DNA from: Algoriphagus sp.
GTDB taxonomy: Bacteria; Bacteroidota; Bacteroidia; Cytophagales; Cyclobacteriaceae
Length of the DNA: 64,000 nucleotides
Direction of reading: 5' to 3'
Assembly: GCA_029945945.1 (NCBI GenBank)
Contig: JAQSDM010000009.1
Location: 248,001-312,000 of the forward strand
The position numbers and the translations under genes are program-made. Of the stretch, positions 27,473-35,806 are shown in pieces. Position 1 is the first letter of the stretch; every line of letters begins with the position of its first letter. Under the pieces are notes generated by a model. The model was given only the letters and a program-made list of their open reading frames with translations, was not told the origin of the DNA and ran no database searches.

Positions 27473-28597
27473 ATGGTAGGAGATGATTTTGATTTGCGTC
27501 AGGCTAAAAGCCTGAACGAGATAGTAGATTGCCTGGAAGAAGGTACTTATGGCGATTCTCCTAGAGTCCTTATTGAATTTTTTGGAAGCCTTCCCCACAA
27601 TCCCGAGATGGACTTTTTAAGAATAATGACCGTTCCATTTCTTTTCCACCACTTCGAAAAAAATGTAAAATCCACTTCAGACCCTGTACTTGATTTTTCC
27701 CGGATCCTTAGTGAATTGAAGAATAAGTCAGAAAAGCTCGTTTTAGCTGGTAATTTCTCATGGCTTCTCGAAGGTGCTTTTGAAAGTACCCCGGAAGATC
27801 AATTTGGAAAGGAAATCAAACAACACACTGGCCAGCATTACGGCACTCTTTTTCAGGCGTTTGATGCGAGGAGTTACTTTGAGGAAGCAAAAAAACTTCT
27901 TCAGGATCGACTTGAAAGGAATGGAGTTAACCTTGGAGATATTTCCAAATCCCGGTTACTAGATCAGGGTTGTGGCGGAGGAAGGTATACCACGGCCTGG
28001 AAGTTGATGGGCGCAGGTCATTGCACTGGTCTTGATTTTTCTGAAATAGGATTAAGTGATGCAAAACTCCGTGTAGAAAGTGCAGGCCTAAACAATATTG
28101 AATTTATCCAGGGTTCGGTTTTGGAGATGCCATTTGAAGATGAAACTTTTGACATCGTATACAGCAACGGCGTACTGCATCACACAGAGGATTGGAAAAA
28201 AGGTATCAATGAGCAATTAAGGGTCATGAAACCGGGAGCCTGGGGATGGCAATACCTGATTGAAAAACCTGGTGGGATCTTCTGGGATAAAATCGAAATA
28301 TTAAGAGCCATCCTGCGCAATGTGCCAAAACCTTTTGCACAGCAAGTTATGAAAGGCTTAGGAGTACCCTCCAACCGTGTTTTTTATATGTTGGATCACG
28401 TGATGGTTCCGATTAATACCCGAGTCACGCCCGATGATCTGTTTGCCGAATTAGAAAAATTTGGGGCTGTTGAAATCGAAAGGTTAAACAGAGGTACTGA
28501 CTTTGACAGGATTGAAGCAATTTATCAGGGTGTTCCTTTTGCCAAGGAAAAGTTTGGAGTGGGCGAAAACAGGTATGTATTCAGGAAGAAATCCTGA
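27473..28597 (+). CDS. SAM-dependent class I methyltransferase
   Basis: 374 residues. An N-terminal extension of about 150 residues without a known motif precedes a class I domain: motif I LLDQGCGGGRYTTAW (about 162), acidic LDFSEIG, IQGSVLEMPFEDETFDIVYSNGVLHH (Methyltransf_11 pattern). It lies between neuC and neuA, 5 and 9 bases from each, so it belongs to the same operon and may O-methylate the nonulosonic acid or another residue of the repeat unit. That role is inferred from position only. The N-terminal extension resembles those seen on other polysaccharide-locus methyltransferases. Confidence 0.78.
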   Translation: MVGDDFDLRQAKSLNEIVDCLEEGTYGDSPRVLIEFFGSLPHNPEMDFLRIMTVPFLFHHFEKNVKSTSDPVLDFSRILSELKNKSEKLVLAGNFSWLLEGAFESTPEDQFGKEIKQHTGQHYGTLFQAFDARSYFEEAKKLLQDRLERNGVNLGDISKSRLLDQGCGGGRYTTAWKLMGAGHCTGLDFSEIGLSDAKLRVESAGLNNIEFIQGSVLEMPFEDETFDIVYSNGVLHHTEDWKKGINEQLRVMKPGAWGWQYLIEKPGGIFWDKIEILRAILRNVPKPFAQQVMKGLGVPSNRVFYMLDHVMVPINTRVTPDDLFAELEKFGAVEIERLNRGTDFDRIEAIYQGVPFAKEKFGVGENRYVFRKKS

Positions 28598-28606
28598 TTT
28601 GAATAG

Positions 28607-29329
28607 TTGGAATTGAATAAGAAATTAAAAGTGCTGGGGCTAATCCCGGCTCGTGGAGGTTCCAAAGGGATTCCAGGAAAAAATATTAAATACCTTCAGG
28701 GCAAACCTTTGATCGCTTACACGCTCGAATCGGCAAAGGAAAGCAAACTTCTTTCAAGGACTATCCTGAGTTCCGATGATCCTGAAATAATAGCAGTTGC
28801 CCGTCAACTCGGTCTTGATGTTCCTTTCACCAGACCCTCTGATTTAGCATCAGACCAATCTCCAACTTTGCCTGTTATCATTCATGCTCTGCAATATTTA
28901 AAATCCATCGGCGAAGAATATGATGCTGTTTGCCTTCTTCAGGTTACCAATCCATTCCGCAGGTTAGGAATGATAGATGAAGCGATCAACCAGCTTGAAG
29001 AATCAGGCGCAGATGCACTTATTTCTGTACTTCCTGTTCCGCATGAATTTAATCCACATTGGGTTTTTGAACCCGGAGCTGATGGAAACCTTCATATTGC
29101 AACAGGTGAGGAGAAAATTATTTCAAGGAGACAAGATCTGCCGTCTGCCTATTTCAGAGATGGAGCTATTTACCTCACCAGGACTGAAATTATATTGAAT
29201 GAAAAGAGTCTTTACGGGAAGAAGCTTGCATATCTCCATGGTGACAAGGATCGATATGTAAATCTTGATACCATGGATGACTGGTTCAAAGCAGAGGAAT
29301 TGGTCAATAAATTTTACCCGATCATCTGA
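28607..29329 (+). CDS. neuA: CMP-nonulosonate cytidylyltransferase (NeuA-like)
   Basis: 240 residues, TTG start at 28607. The CTP-binding signature LIPARGGSKGIPGKNI (about 12-27) is intact, followed by GKPLIAYTLESAKES, ILSSDDPEIIAVARQLG, LQVTNPFRRLGMIDEA and the late RDGAIYLTRTEI and NLDTMDDWFKAEE blocks. It activates sialic, legionaminic or pseudaminic acids to the CMP sugar in the cytoplasm. With neuB and neuC in the same run, this completes a CMP-sialic acid-type pathway. The next gene starts one base after its stop. Confidence 0.88.
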   Translation: MELNKKLKVLGLIPARGGSKGIPGKNIKYLQGKPLIAYTLESAKESKLLSRTILSSDDPEIIAVARQLGLDVPFTRPSDLASDQSPTLPVIIHALQYLKSIGEEYDAVCLLQVTNPFRRLGMIDEAINQLEESGADALISVLPVPHEFNPHWVFEPGADGNLHIATGEEKIISRRQDLPSAYFRDGAIYLTRTEIILNEKSLYGKKLAYLHGDKDRYVNLDTMDDWFKAEELVNKFYPII

Positions 29330-29330
29330 T

Positions 29331-31028
29331 ATGTGTGGCATAGCAGGTATAATTGGGGCGAACGCTCAATCCCGGGTTTTAGAATCCATGCTTGGGGTTC
29401 AACATCATCGGGGGCCCGATTTTACAGGGACCTGGATCAAACAAGGAGAAATAGCCCTGGGCCATAACAGACTTTCCATTTTAGACCTTTCAGAAGCGGC
29501 TAATCAACCGTTTCATTCTGAAGATGGGCGTTATCATTTGGTATTCAATGGAGAAATCTACAATTACCTGGAAATAAGAAATGAGCTAAGAGGGTCGTAT
29601 AATTTCAAAACTCAATCTGATACAGAGGTGTTGTTGCAGGCTTTTATCCGATGGGGAGAAGACTGCCTCAGCCGATTCAATGGCATGTTTTCTTTTGCTA
29701 TCTGGGACGATAAAGAAAAATCTCTTTTTGCAGCAAGAGACAGATTTGGAGTAAAACCGTTTTACTACAGCTTACAGGATTCCAACCTCTATTTTTCGTC
29801 TGAAATCCCGACTCTTTTCGCAGGTGGTATTCCAAAGATTCCACTTGACTCTGTTTGGGCAGGTTTTTTTGCCAAAGGCACTTACGGCCAACCCGAGGAA
29901 ACTTTCTGGGAAAATATCCATCAGCTCCCTGGAGGAAATCAACTGACCTGGAAAAATGGAAAATTAACCATCAAACCATGGTATGATTTTGTGGGGCAGG
30001 TAAAAGGACTTTTTGGTGTCACACAACCTGATGAAGAGGAATACATCACTGATCTATTGAAAGATTCAGTCAGGCTTAGGTTCAGGGCTGATGTTCCTGT
30101 TGGGTTTAATCTCAGTGGAGGACTCGATTCAAGTACATTGCTGGCATTGGTTTTAGACGCTTTTCCTGACAACTCAGCAATCGAAGCTTTCACATTTTAC
30201 ACCGGTGACGATAGGTATGACGAGTTGCCATGGGTAGAGGCAATGATCCGGAATACACCCTATGCATTAAATACTTGCTTGTTAAAACCTGAAGAAATAC
30301 CCGACCTGACTTCAAAAATATCTAAACTTCAGGCTGAGCCTTTTGGAGGAATTCCGACACTTGCTTACGGGAAAGTGTTTGAAGCAGCTCGCGCAAAAGG
30401 TATTCTGGTCTTGTTGGATGGTCAGGGTTCAGATGAGGCATGGGCGGGATATGATTATTATTTCAAATCAGGAGATTTCCTGGTGCAAGGAGTAAAATCA
30501 TCACCGGTTAAACCAGATGCCCTCAATCAGGATTTTCTTAGCCTAGATCAACAGACTGCATTTCCTTCACCTTTTGAAGAAAACTTACTGAATCTTCAAT
30601 ACAGGGACTTATTCTACACGAAAATCCCAAGAGCTTTGCGCTTCAATGATCGAATGAGCATGGCTTATAGCACTGAGCTAAGAGAACCATTTTTAGATTA
30701 TCGATTGGTTGAGTATGTTTTCTCACGACCAGGAGAATTCAAAGTCAAGGATGGGATTCAGAAATGGTTACTTCGAAAAATAGCAGGGAAGTATCTTGGA
30801 GATCAGATAACTCTCGCTCCAAAGAGACCTCTTCAGACACCTCAAAGAGAATGGCTGGGAGAAGAATTGAAAGATTGGGCAGGTGACCGAATTGTCTGGC
30901 TCGCCTCAGAAAATAATTGGTTTGAAAAAAATACTGTTTTGCGACATTGGGACGAGTATCTCAAAGGGGATAGAGACAATAGTTTCTATATCTGGCAATG
31001 GATCAATGCAGCTGAAATACTAAAATGA
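29331..31028 (+). CDS. asparagine synthase-type glutamine amidotransferase (copy 2)
   Basis: 565 residues when started at ATG 29331, which places the nucleophile at Cys2 (MCGIAGIIGANA); an upstream in-frame extension is excluded because it would block Cys2. HHRGPDFTG, FNGEIYNYLE, DRFGVKPFYY, PP-loop FNLSGGLDSSTLL (about 259-271) and DGQGSDEAWAGYDYYF. The DEAWAGY motif differs from the DEIFGSY of copy 1, so it belongs to a separate subgroup. It sits between neuA and an unknown GT-B-like gene, which it overlaps by 4 bases. Probable role: amidation of a sugar carboxyl. Confidence 0.87.
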   Translation: MCGIAGIIGANAQSRVLESMLGVQHHRGPDFTGTWIKQGEIALGHNRLSILDLSEAANQPFHSEDGRYHLVFNGEIYNYLEIRNELRGSYNFKTQSDTEVLLQAFIRWGEDCLSRFNGMFSFAIWDDKEKSLFAARDRFGVKPFYYSLQDSNLYFSSEIPTLFAGGIPKIPLDSVWAGFFAKGTYGQPEETFWENIHQLPGGNQLTWKNGKLTIKPWYDFVGQVKGLFGVTQPDEEEYITDLLKDSVRLRFRADVPVGFNLSGGLDSSTLLALVLDAFPDNSAIEAFTFYTGDDRYDELPWVEAMIRNTPYALNTCLLKPEEIPDLTSKISKLQAEPFGGIPTLAYGKVFEAARAKGILVLLDGQGSDEAWAGYDYYFKSGDFLVQGVKSSPVKPDALNQDFLSLDQQTAFPSPFEENLLNLQYRDLFYTKIPRALRFNDRMSMAYSTELREPFLDYRLVEYVFSRPGEFKVKDGIQKWLLRKIAGKYLGDQITLAPKRPLQTPQREWLGEELKDWAGDRIVWLASENNWFEKNTVLRHWDEYLKGDRDNSFYIWQWINAAEILK

Positions 31029-32428
31029 GCAAAGTCTGTCTATTAATTCCGGACGGAGTAGGGATTCGCAATTATCTCTATTCTGATCTCTTGAAATTGC
31101 TCCGTGAAGATGGACACGAAGTTTTAATCTGGCATGGTTTAGCTCAGGAAGTCGTTTCACTGGCAGCAAAAATCAATGAATTTTTGCCCCAACAAAAAGA
31201 ATTGAAAGCTTTTCCAGAAGATATTCCTGTTCAGATTCTGAGAGAAAGCAGTACCTATGCGAGGCTGCGTCATAATGTAAGAATTACAAATAACCCCACT
31301 TTGATGCTTAATTGGCATCACAAAAAGGGGCCATTGAAGCGCCGAATCCTGGTAGGAATTTCTGAGTTTTTAGGAAGACAAATCAGCAACTACGATGAAA
31401 TCCTTGCGACTGAAAAACTCTATTTTTCGAGACTTAGAAAAACCCATGCGTATAAATACTATTACAGTGAGTTGAAAGGGATGAAACCGGACCTTCTGTT
31501 TTGTACGCATCAAAGGTTTCCGGGAGCTGCTTTTGCAATGGCCGCTGCACAGGATCTGGGAATAAAAACAATGACATCCATTTTCTCATGGGATAATCTT
31601 CCTAAAGCCCGACTGCCGATCCGGACAGATTTCTACGCTGTTTGGTCTTCCTTTATGAAAAATGAGCTTAAATTATATTATCCGGAAATTGCCGAAAATC
31701 AGATAATTATAACAGGTACGCCTCAGTTTGATTTTTATAGAAACGAGGAAAACATCCAGACCAGAGAAGAATTTGCTCAGAGGTTTGGGTTGGACCCCTC
31801 AAAGCATTGGGTTTGCTTTTCAGGCTGTGACATCGCGACTTCCCCTCATGATGCAAAATACCTGAGGGATGTGGCTGATGCTCTCAAGTCCGAAAAAGAT
31901 ATTCAACTAATTTTCAGACAAGTTCCTGTTGAAACGGTGGACAGATATGCAGAGGTTTTAAAGGATTTTCCTGAGATAATTCACCTAAACCCGTTCTGGC
32001 ATAAAGGGAAGTTCTGGCAAGATTTTTACCCGCTTCCGGAAGATGTGGCACATTTGGTGAACCTAAGTTTCCATTGCGCCACAGTTATTAATATAGGTTC
32101 CACAATGGCTTTAGATTTCAGTTGGTTTGACAGTCCCGGACTTTATTTGAATTATGATCATCAGCAAGGTCAGGTCTGGACTACAAAAGATATATACCGT
32201 TTTCAGCACTTCCGCTCTATGGGAGATTGGGATGCCGTATGCTGGGCAAATTCTCAGGGAGAGATTTTGCCTGTAGTAAAGCAAATCATTTCCAGTCCTG
32301 AGTCATTGGCAATGGACCGGAAGAAATGGTTATCCCTAATTGTTGGAGAGTCCGATGGATCTTCTTCCGCCTCAAAAATTGCTGAATTCATAAATTCATT
32401 TTCAAAAACTCCGGCTTCCGCCGAATAG
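31025..32428 (+). CDS. putative GT-B fold glycosyltransferase or polyol-phosphate transferase, family not recognised
   Basis: 467 residues, soluble, no signal peptide. It opens KVCLLIPDGVGIRNYLYSDL, a Rossmann-like start. The middle has LLFCTHQRFPGAAFAMAAAQDLG and SIFSWDNLPKARLPIRTDFYAVWSSFMKNEL, which resembles the naming-a-partner region of CDP-glycerol glycerophosphotransferase and capsule transferases with a GT-B fold. IITGTPQFDFY and later VINIGSTMALDFSWFDSPGLYL correspond to the C-terminal donor domain. Its position in the sialic-type operon, overlapping the asnB copy 2, suggests a transferase for this repeat unit. The assignment rests on fold-like patterns only. Confidence 0.55.
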   Translation: MSKVCLLIPDGVGIRNYLYSDLLKLLREDGHEVLIWHGLAQEVVSLAAKINEFLPQQKELKAFPEDIPVQILRESSTYARLRHNVRITNNPTLMLNWHHKKGPLKRRILVGISEFLGRQISNYDEILATEKLYFSRLRKTHAYKYYYSELKGMKPDLLFCTHQRFPGAAFAMAAAQDLGIKTMTSIFSWDNLPKARLPIRTDFYAVWSSFMKNELKLYYPEIAENQIIITGTPQFDFYRNEENIQTREEFAQRFGLDPSKHWVCFSGCDIATSPHDAKYLRDVADALKSEKDIQLIFRQVPVETVDRYAEVLKDFPEIIHLNPFWHKGKFWQDFYPLPEDVAHLVNLSFHCATVINIGSTMALDFSWFDSPGLYLNYDHQQGQVWTTKDIYRFQHFRSMGDWDAVCWANSQGEILPVVKQIISSPESLAMDRKKWLSLIVGESDGSSSASKIAEFINSFSKTPASAE

Positions 32429-32431
32429 GTA

Positions 32432-33574
32432 ATGCACATCTGTTTTTTATCACAGGAATTTCCAAGAAAGGGAGCCATTTATGGCGGAATTGGAACCTTT
32501 CTCAGCACGTTTACAAGTCAATTAATCCGAGGCGGACACCAGGTGACAGTGATTTCAATTACCTACAAAGGGGAGTTTTCTATCGAAAATTTAAATGGCG
32601 TCACGCTATATTCTGTACCTCGAAGCAACCTGAAATTTTTAAACTGGTGGAGAAATTATAGAGAAATTGAAAAAATCATTAATGAGATTAATCAAAAGAC
32701 GCCTCTGGACATTGTCGAAGGTTCTGAGTTGAATTTTGCTTTCTTAAGAAAAAATCCAACTATAAAATACATAATTCGCCTTCATGGGGGACATCATTTT
32801 TTTGCAGAAGGCGAAAACAGGGAAATAGACCGCTGGAAGGGATTTCAGGAAAAACGATCCTTTTCCAAAGCCGATGGTTTTATTGCAGTTTCAGAATACG
32901 TGAAAAAACACACGGAAAAATTACTTTCCTTTAACGGCAAACCGGTAGAGATAATCAACTACCCAATTCCACTGGATAAGTTTTATAAAGCTGAATCCTC
33001 CAAAACAGTTAAAGGAAAATTAGTTTTTGCAGGTACTACTTGTGAGAAAAAGGGTATCAGACAATTGATTGCGGCTTTGCCAATTGCGGCCAAAAAATAT
33101 CCTGAACTTCATCTGGAAGTGTATGGAAGAGATTGGTTATTTCAGGACGGTAAATCTTACGTGAGTTATCTAAAGGAAACTTTTCCCGCTGAAATCATGG
33201 AAAAAGTCACTTTCCATGGCCCTGTCTCACATGATGATTTACCAGGATTTTATGAGCAAGCTGAAATCTGCGTGTTTCCCTCTCATATGGAAACCCAAGG
33301 CCTTGTAGCTCCTGAGGCAATGGCCATGGGTAAACCTGTTATTTTTTCAAAGACAGGGCCCGGACCAGAAACGATCGATCACGGAATTAATGGTTGGCTT
33401 TGCGATCCGCATAATCCGGAGGATATCGCGGGACTGATAGTAGAAGCGATGAACCGAAGAGAAGAGTTACCAAAAATAGGGGTGGCAGCAAGAGCCAAGG
33501 TTTATAGTAAGTTTGAACCAGAATTAATCACAAAAAGAAATCTGGAGTTTTTTCAAAAAATCCTGAACTCCTGA
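32432..33574 (+). CDS. family 4 glycosyltransferase
   Basis: 380 residues, GT-B. N-terminal half: CFLSQEFPRKGAIYGGIGTF with the glycine-rich loop, YIIRLHGGHHFF. C-terminal half: KLVFAGTTCEKKGIRQLI, VTFHGPVSHDDLPGFYEQAEICVFPS, then ETQGLVAPEAMAMGKPVIFSKTGPGPETI, with the ExxGLxxxEAMA nucleotide-sugar site. It is the first of three consecutive GT4 genes with 4-base gap, 1-base and 4-base overlaps, so all are made from one message. Substrate unknown. Confidence 0.88.
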   Translation: MHICFLSQEFPRKGAIYGGIGTFLSTFTSQLIRGGHQVTVISITYKGEFSIENLNGVTLYSVPRSNLKFLNWWRNYREIEKIINEINQKTPLDIVEGSELNFAFLRKNPTIKYIIRLHGGHHFFAEGENREIDRWKGFQEKRSFSKADGFIAVSEYVKKHTEKLLSFNGKPVEIINYPIPLDKFYKAESSKTVKGKLVFAGTTCEKKGIRQLIAALPIAAKKYPELHLEVYGRDWLFQDGKSYVSYLKETFPAEIMEKVTFHGPVSHDDLPGFYEQAEICVFPSHMETQGLVAPEAMAMGKPVIFSKTGPGPETIDHGINGWLCDPHNPEDIAGLIVEAMNRREELPKIGVAARAKVYSKFEPELITKRNLEFFQKILNS

Positions 33575-34704
33575 TGCATTTTTTAGTAGTGGGGCATGTG
33601 TCTCACAAGCTTCAGGATGGCAAGTATTTTGCCTACGGACCTTACGTGAGGGAAATGAACATCTGGTTTAAGCATGTAGACAAAGTCACGGTCTTGGCAC
33701 CTTTTAATCCAAAAGAGAGCCCTGATCCGATTGATTTGCCATACCAGCATGGGAATCTAAGCCTGATTTCTGTTCCGGGATTTAGCATTCTTTCTTTTTC
33801 GAAAATCCTGATGACTCTTGCAAAATTCCCGGTATTATGGATCAGAACGTGGAAAGCCATGCGGGCAGCCGACCATATTCATTTGCGATGTCCTGGAAAT
33901 ATGGGCTTGCTTGGTGCGTTGGTTCAGATGTTTTTTCCCAATAAAATCAAATCAGCTAAATATGCCGGTAATTGGGATCGATTGAGTGGTCAGCCGTTGA
34001 GTTACCGAATCCAGCAGAACATTCTGAGCAATCCTAGACTGAGTAAAAGAATGCAAATCCTTGTCTATGGTGACTGGGAAAATGAGTCTGAAAACGTCAG
34101 GCCTTTTTTTACGGCTTCTTATTCAGCAAAAGAAATTACACCACTCGAACCCAGATTAATCGGAAAGGGGGATGAGATCAGGCTGATTTTTGCCGGAGGG
34201 TTGAATGCTGGAAAGCAGCCAATGATTTCTGCAAAAGTCTGTAAGGAACTTATCAGGAAGGGGATAAATGCAAGGTTAGATCTATTTGGAGAAGGACCTG
34301 AAAGGATAGCTCTCGAGAAGTTTATCGGGAAAAATAGGTTGGAAAAGTCAATTATCCTTCACGGAAATGTTCCTTCTGATCGAATAAAAACTGCCTTTCA
34401 ACAAGCGCACTTTTTGATTTTTATTTCCCAAAGTGAAGGCTGGCCCAAAGTTGTGGCAGAGGCCATGTTTTGGGGATGCTTACCAGTCACGACCGCAGTA
34501 TCCTGTGTACCTCAGATGCTGGGCAATGGAGAAAGAGGTGAATTGGTAGGTGCAGATGTGGCTGAAATAACCGGAAAGATTGAATTTTTTATTCAAAACC
34601 CGAAGATCTATCAAACGAAAACTGATAAAGCGGCAAGTTGGTCCAGGGAGTTTACATTGGAAAAATTTGAAAAAGAAATCCATTCAGTCCTTTTCGACAG
34701 ATGA
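33574..34704 (+). CDS. family 4 glycosyltransferase
   Basis: 376 residues. N-terminal part MHFLVVGHVSHKLQDGKYFAYGPYVREMNIW and HLRCPGNMGLLGALVQMFF; C-terminal donor domain LIFAGGLNAGKQPMISAKV, LDLFGEGPERIALEKFI, IILHGNVPSDRIKTAFQQAHFLIFIS and SEGWPKVVAEAMFWGCLPV, the ExWPxxxxEA signature. A hydrophobic patch near residues 70-85 may help membrane association. Start ATG overlaps the preceding stop by one base (TGATG). Confidence 0.86.
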   Translation: MHFLVVGHVSHKLQDGKYFAYGPYVREMNIWFKHVDKVTVLAPFNPKESPDPIDLPYQHGNLSLISVPGFSILSFSKILMTLAKFPVLWIRTWKAMRAADHIHLRCPGNMGLLGALVQMFFPNKIKSAKYAGNWDRLSGQPLSYRIQQNILSNPRLSKRMQILVYGDWENESENVRPFFTASYSAKEITPLEPRLIGKGDEIRLIFAGGLNAGKQPMISAKVCKELIRKGINARLDLFGEGPERIALEKFIGKNRLEKSIILHGNVPSDRIKTAFQQAHFLIFISQSEGWPKVVAEAMFWGCLPVTTAVSCVPQMLGNGERGELVGADVAEITGKIEFFIQNPKIYQTKTDKAASWSREFTLEKFEKEIHSVLFDR

Positions 34705-35792
34705 GTTTGAAAGGAATTAGAATCCTGCAATTGATTGATACCCTTGATCCGGGAGGTGCAGAGAGAATGGCTGTCAATCTTGCCAATTCATTTCAGGAAA
34801 GAGGCGTTGAAAATCTTTTGGTAGTCAGCAGGAGTCAGGGGGATTTAGGTAAACTGGTTGAAAATCAAAATTCGGTTAGGCTTCTGGGGAAGAAAAAGAC
34901 AGTAGATCAGAAGGCATTCAGAAAGCTATTAAACCTCATCGACGAATTCAAACCTCATCTGATCCATGCACATGGGACTTCTGTTTATTGGGCAGCCGGG
35001 GTCAAACTCTTTCGCTGGAAGATCAAAATTGTATGGCATGATCACTTGGGGATTTCTGAGGATGTTATCCTGAAAAATCCCAGAAAAGAACTGAATTTCT
35101 TTGCCTGGTTAATCGATTTTATTATCACTGCCAATGAATCTACCAGAGATTTTTGGATTAAAAATCGCTTAAAACCAACCAATTCAGTTCAATACCTGCC
35201 AAATTTCCCACATCTTAAAGTTCAGATTAAGCCTAAACCAGATGTGTTTACATTTCTTCACCTCGCGAATTTCAGGACTGAAAAAGGACAACTAAATTTG
35301 CTCAAAGCAAGCAAAATCCTAAAGCAGAGAGGAAGTAAATTTAAAGTAAGAATGGTGGGGCAGGCTGTTGATAAGCAATGGAAACAAGAGGTAGAAAAGG
35401 AGACAGAGATTTCTGATTTGAGCAAGTTTGTTTCTGTCGAAGGAGCCGTATCAGATGTAGCCGGATTGCTTTCAGAAGTTCATGCTGGTTTAGTCGCTTC
35501 AGATCGGGAGGGATTGCCGGTAGCACTTTTAGAATATGGGCTCGCTTCATTGCCAGTCATTTCCACAAAAGTAGGTCAATGTCCCGAAGTACTTGGAAAT
35601 GGAGAGTTTGGCTTTGTCGTTGATACCTCAGACTTTGTTGGGTTTGCTGATGCCATGCAAGAACTTATTTCTAATCCTGGGATGGGAATTGAATTAGGTA
35701 AAAAATTTAATTTGCAAGTCAAAGAAAATTACGGTGAACACCAATTCTTTTCAGGCTATGAGGATATTCTTCATAAACTGGTAGAATCTTAA
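34701..35792 (+). CDS. family 4 glycosyltransferase
   Basis: 363 residues. RILQLIDTLDPGGAERMAVNLANSF is the classic GT4 opening with the GGAER loop; HAHGTSVYWAAG and VWHDHLGIS follow. Donor domain: FTFLHLANFRTEKGQLNLLKA, VSVEGAVSDVAGLLSEVHAGLVAS, DREGLPVALLEYGLASLPVISTKVG. Soluble. It overlaps the preceding gene by 4 bases (ATGA) and is followed, after 14 bases, by a Wzy-like protein, which suggests it acts late in repeat-unit assembly; this is an inference. Confidence 0.88.
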   Translation: MSLKGIRILQLIDTLDPGGAERMAVNLANSFQERGVENLLVVSRSQGDLGKLVENQNSVRLLGKKKTVDQKAFRKLLNLIDEFKPHLIHAHGTSVYWAAGVKLFRWKIKIVWHDHLGISEDVILKNPRKELNFFAWLIDFIITANESTRDFWIKNRLKPTNSVQYLPNFPHLKVQIKPKPDVFTFLHLANFRTEKGQLNLLKASKILKQRGSKFKVRMVGQAVDKQWKQEVEKETEISDLSKFVSVEGAVSDVAGLLSEVHAGLVASDREGLPVALLEYGLASLPVISTKVGQCPEVLGNGEFGFVVDTSDFVGFADAMQELISNPGMGIELGKKFNLQVKENYGEHQFFSGYEDILHKLVES

Positions 35793-35806
35793 AAAATCGA
35801 AATAGC

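Noticed and set aside
29265..29330. Upstream extension of asnB copy 2 (and 43791-43859 for copy 3)
   Set aside because: Class II glutaminases need Cys at position 2, which fixes the start at the internal ATG.
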